Source: Cryomorphaceae bacterium | GTDB taxonomy: Bacteria > Bacteroidota > Bacteroidia > Flavobacteriales > Schleiferiaceae | Length of the DNA stretch: 16,047 nucleotides | Direction: 5' to 3' | NCBI GenBank assembly: GCA_003445735.1 | Contig: DMCR01000168.1 | Coordinates: 4,149-20,195 of the forward strand | The notes under the pieces: model-generated | Databases searched by the model: none | What the model was told of the DNA's origin: nothing | What the model saw: the letters and a program-made list of their open reading frames with translations, nothing else | Position numbers and translations under genes: made by a program | Part shown: one piece after another, positions 15,408 through 16,047 of the stretch | How positions within the stretch are numbered: the first letter of the stretch is position 1 | Layout: each line of letters begins with the position of its first letter

Positions 15408-15438
15408 AAAAGCCCGGCGCGTGCGCCGGGCTTTTTTT
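15408..15438 (+). terminator. Strong intrinsic terminator of valS
   Basis: AAAGCCCGGCGC (15409-15420) and GCGCCGGGCTTT (15423-15434) form a perfect GC-rich inverted repeat (realistically a 10-11 bp stem with a 4-6 base loop), followed by a run of seven Ts (15432-15438). It begins 20 bases after the valS stop. On the minus strand it ends in four Ts, so it may also stop the convergent thioesterase-like gene, which has no other terminator. The remaining bases to 15524 hold nothing further that I recognise. Confidence 0.9.
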
Positions 15439-15524
15439 AGGTTCGAGGTATGGAACCTAGTTGGGACCTGTCTGAGATATAACCACTAACACTCACACAC
15501 GAAAAACAGAGCAGGCCCCGCGAT

Positions 15525-15902
15525 TTACCGCGACCTATGTATGGCTACGGTATATATGGTCTTACATAAGCGCTTGGCCGGTTGGCCTTTCTTTTGGCGG
15601 CTTACATACATCTTTCGGTCTAAGGTTTTTTTGCCGTTCTTTACGAAGCAACTTTCAATGGCTAATTGGTCATTGAGCGCTGCGGCGTTGTACATTTTTA
15701 TATCAATGTTCACCACTTTCTCCTTCCATTTCTCGCTGAGCTGCAAGGCTTCAAGACGCTTTTTTTTCACTCCATTCATGTGATCCATCAACGCCCATAG
15801 GGTAAGATTCCCGTAGGCATCGACCATGGTATGGTCTACGAGGACCAATTCCCTTGTTTTGATAGGACCTGAATTTCTTACGGTGTTGAGAAAATTCTTC
15901 AT
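15525..15902 (-). CDS. Small protein, probably hotdog-fold (thioesterase-like)
   Basis: A 125-residue basic protein with no signal peptide. The stretch LVLVDHTMVDAYGNLTLWAL (21-40) resembles the Asp-containing opening of 4-hydroxybenzoyl-CoA-thioesterase-like hotdog proteins (Asp, then GxL/GHV and a long helix). The helix MDHMNGVKKKRLEALQLSEK would be the central sausage, followed by strands KVVNIDIKMYN, DQLAIESCFVK, KTLDRKMYVSRQ and KTIYTVAIHR. This order fits one hotdog domain, which usually works as a dimer or tetramer on acyl-CoA or acyl-ACP thioesters. The assignment rests on overall pattern, not on an exact signature; if it is a hotdog enzyme, Asp27 is the candidate catalytic residue. 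ATG at 15900-15902 is the first possible start; it lies 9 bases after the T-tract of an intrinsic terminator. Confidence 0.6.
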   Translation of the reverse strand: MKNFLNTVRNSGPIKTRELVLVDHTMVDAYGNLTLWALMDHMNGVKKKRLEALQLSEKWKEKVVNIDIKMYNAAALNDQLAIESCFVKNGKKTLDRKMYVSRQKKGQPAKRLCKTIYTVAIHRSR

Positions 15903-15911
15903 GATGTAGAC

Positions 15912-15944
15912 AAAAAAAGAGCGCCTTCCGGGGAAGGCGCTCTT
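15912..15944 (-). terminator. Strong intrinsic terminator for the gene entering from the right edge
   Basis: A perfect 13-bp inverted repeat, AAGAGCGCCTTCC (15917-15929) with GGAAGGCGCTCTT (15932-15944), separated by two bases. On the minus strand it is followed by seven Ts (15918-15912). On the + strand there is no comparable T-run, so the direction is minus. It lies 29 bases past the stop at 15974 and just upstream of the next minus-strand start. Confidence 0.85.
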
Positions 15945-15973
15945 ATTATTATGAGTTGTTATTTATTTTAATT

Positions 15974-16047
15974 CTATGCCTTCACTTTACTCAATAACAA
16001 CCCCTTCCACACGTAATTGCGGTTAATGAAATTGATTGTTTGATTGC
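15974..16047 (-). CDS. C-terminal end of an unidentified gene (partial)
   Basis: On the minus strand a frame open from the right edge runs for 23 whole codons to TAG (15976-15974). The encoded end (NFINRNYVWKGLLLSKVKA) has ordinary protein composition. The placement of a strong minus-strand terminator 29 bases further on supports this being a genuine gene end. Too little is visible to name a family. The other frames of this edge are closed early or lack support. Confidence 0.45.
   Translation of the reverse strand, partial: NQTINFINRNYVWKGLLLSKVKA

Noticed and set aside
15541..15783. 80-codon hydrophobic open frame on the + strand, looking like a small membrane protein
   Set aside because: It is the complement of the hotdog-like gene. 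The run of Phe codons mirrors Lys codons on the other strand, and no promoter is seen ahead of it.
1..16047. CRISPR array, insertion sequence, phage or defence island, tRNA or rRNA
   Set aside because: No regularly spaced repeats, transposase or integrase-like proteins, terminal inverted repeats or cloverleaf-like sequences were seen; nearly all space is filled by conserved housekeeping genes.

Overview
The window looks like chromosomal DNA of a Bacteroidota bacterium, probably of the Flavobacteriales or a close relative. The evidence is a secreted protein with a type IX secretion (T9SS) C-terminal sorting domain, a DUF1573 protein, a promoter that fits the Bacteroidota -33/-7 pattern (TTTG, 19 bases, TAnnTTTG), no clear Shine-Dalgarno sequences, and a UvrA with a lineage-style CPTTG in its first zinc module. 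I see no mobile element, CRISPR array, tRNA or rRNA, and no broken gene.

Layout. At the left (1-1878, + strand) the acidic tail of an unidentified protein is followed one base later by a T9SS-exported beta-propeller protein of the choice-of-anchor B type. It meets, with a 4-bp overlap of stop codons, a compact minus-strand block of ten genes read from 12131 down to 1875: PLP aminotransferase, murB, mtaB, a 92-residue unknown, an inositol-monophosphatase-family enzyme, an alpha/beta hydrolase, rfbC, a lytic transglycosylase, uvrA and a LOG-family nucleotide phosphoribohydrolase. The genes in this block overlap or lie at most 24 bases apart, with TAATG and ATGA junctions, so it is probably one operon. 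It mixes envelope work (MurB, transglycosylase, RfbC), tRNA modification (MtaB), nucleotide-excision repair (UvrA) and small-molecule metabolism. A hairpin terminator (12152-12180) separates it from a DUF1573 periplasmic/secreted protein (12210-12662, minus) that has its own convincing promoter.

A 140-base divergent intergenic region leads to valS (12803-15388, +), which ends in a strong intrinsic terminator. On its far side a small minus-strand gene, probably a hotdog-fold thioesterase-like protein (15525-15902), starts only nine bases after the T-tract of another strong terminator. That terminator follows the C-terminal end of a gene entering from the right edge (15974-16047).

Most of this is conserved housekeeping content. 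I did not find a clear new biological system. The points most worth a second look are the two genes whose starts lie directly behind intrinsic terminators, one of which has a loop reading exactly TATTTTTG (the -7 promoter consensus), the small unknown gene wedged into the operon, the incomplete first zinc module of UvrA, and the hairpin inside the convergent gene end. No intergenic stretch exceeds 300 bases; the longest are 12663-12802 and 15389-15524.
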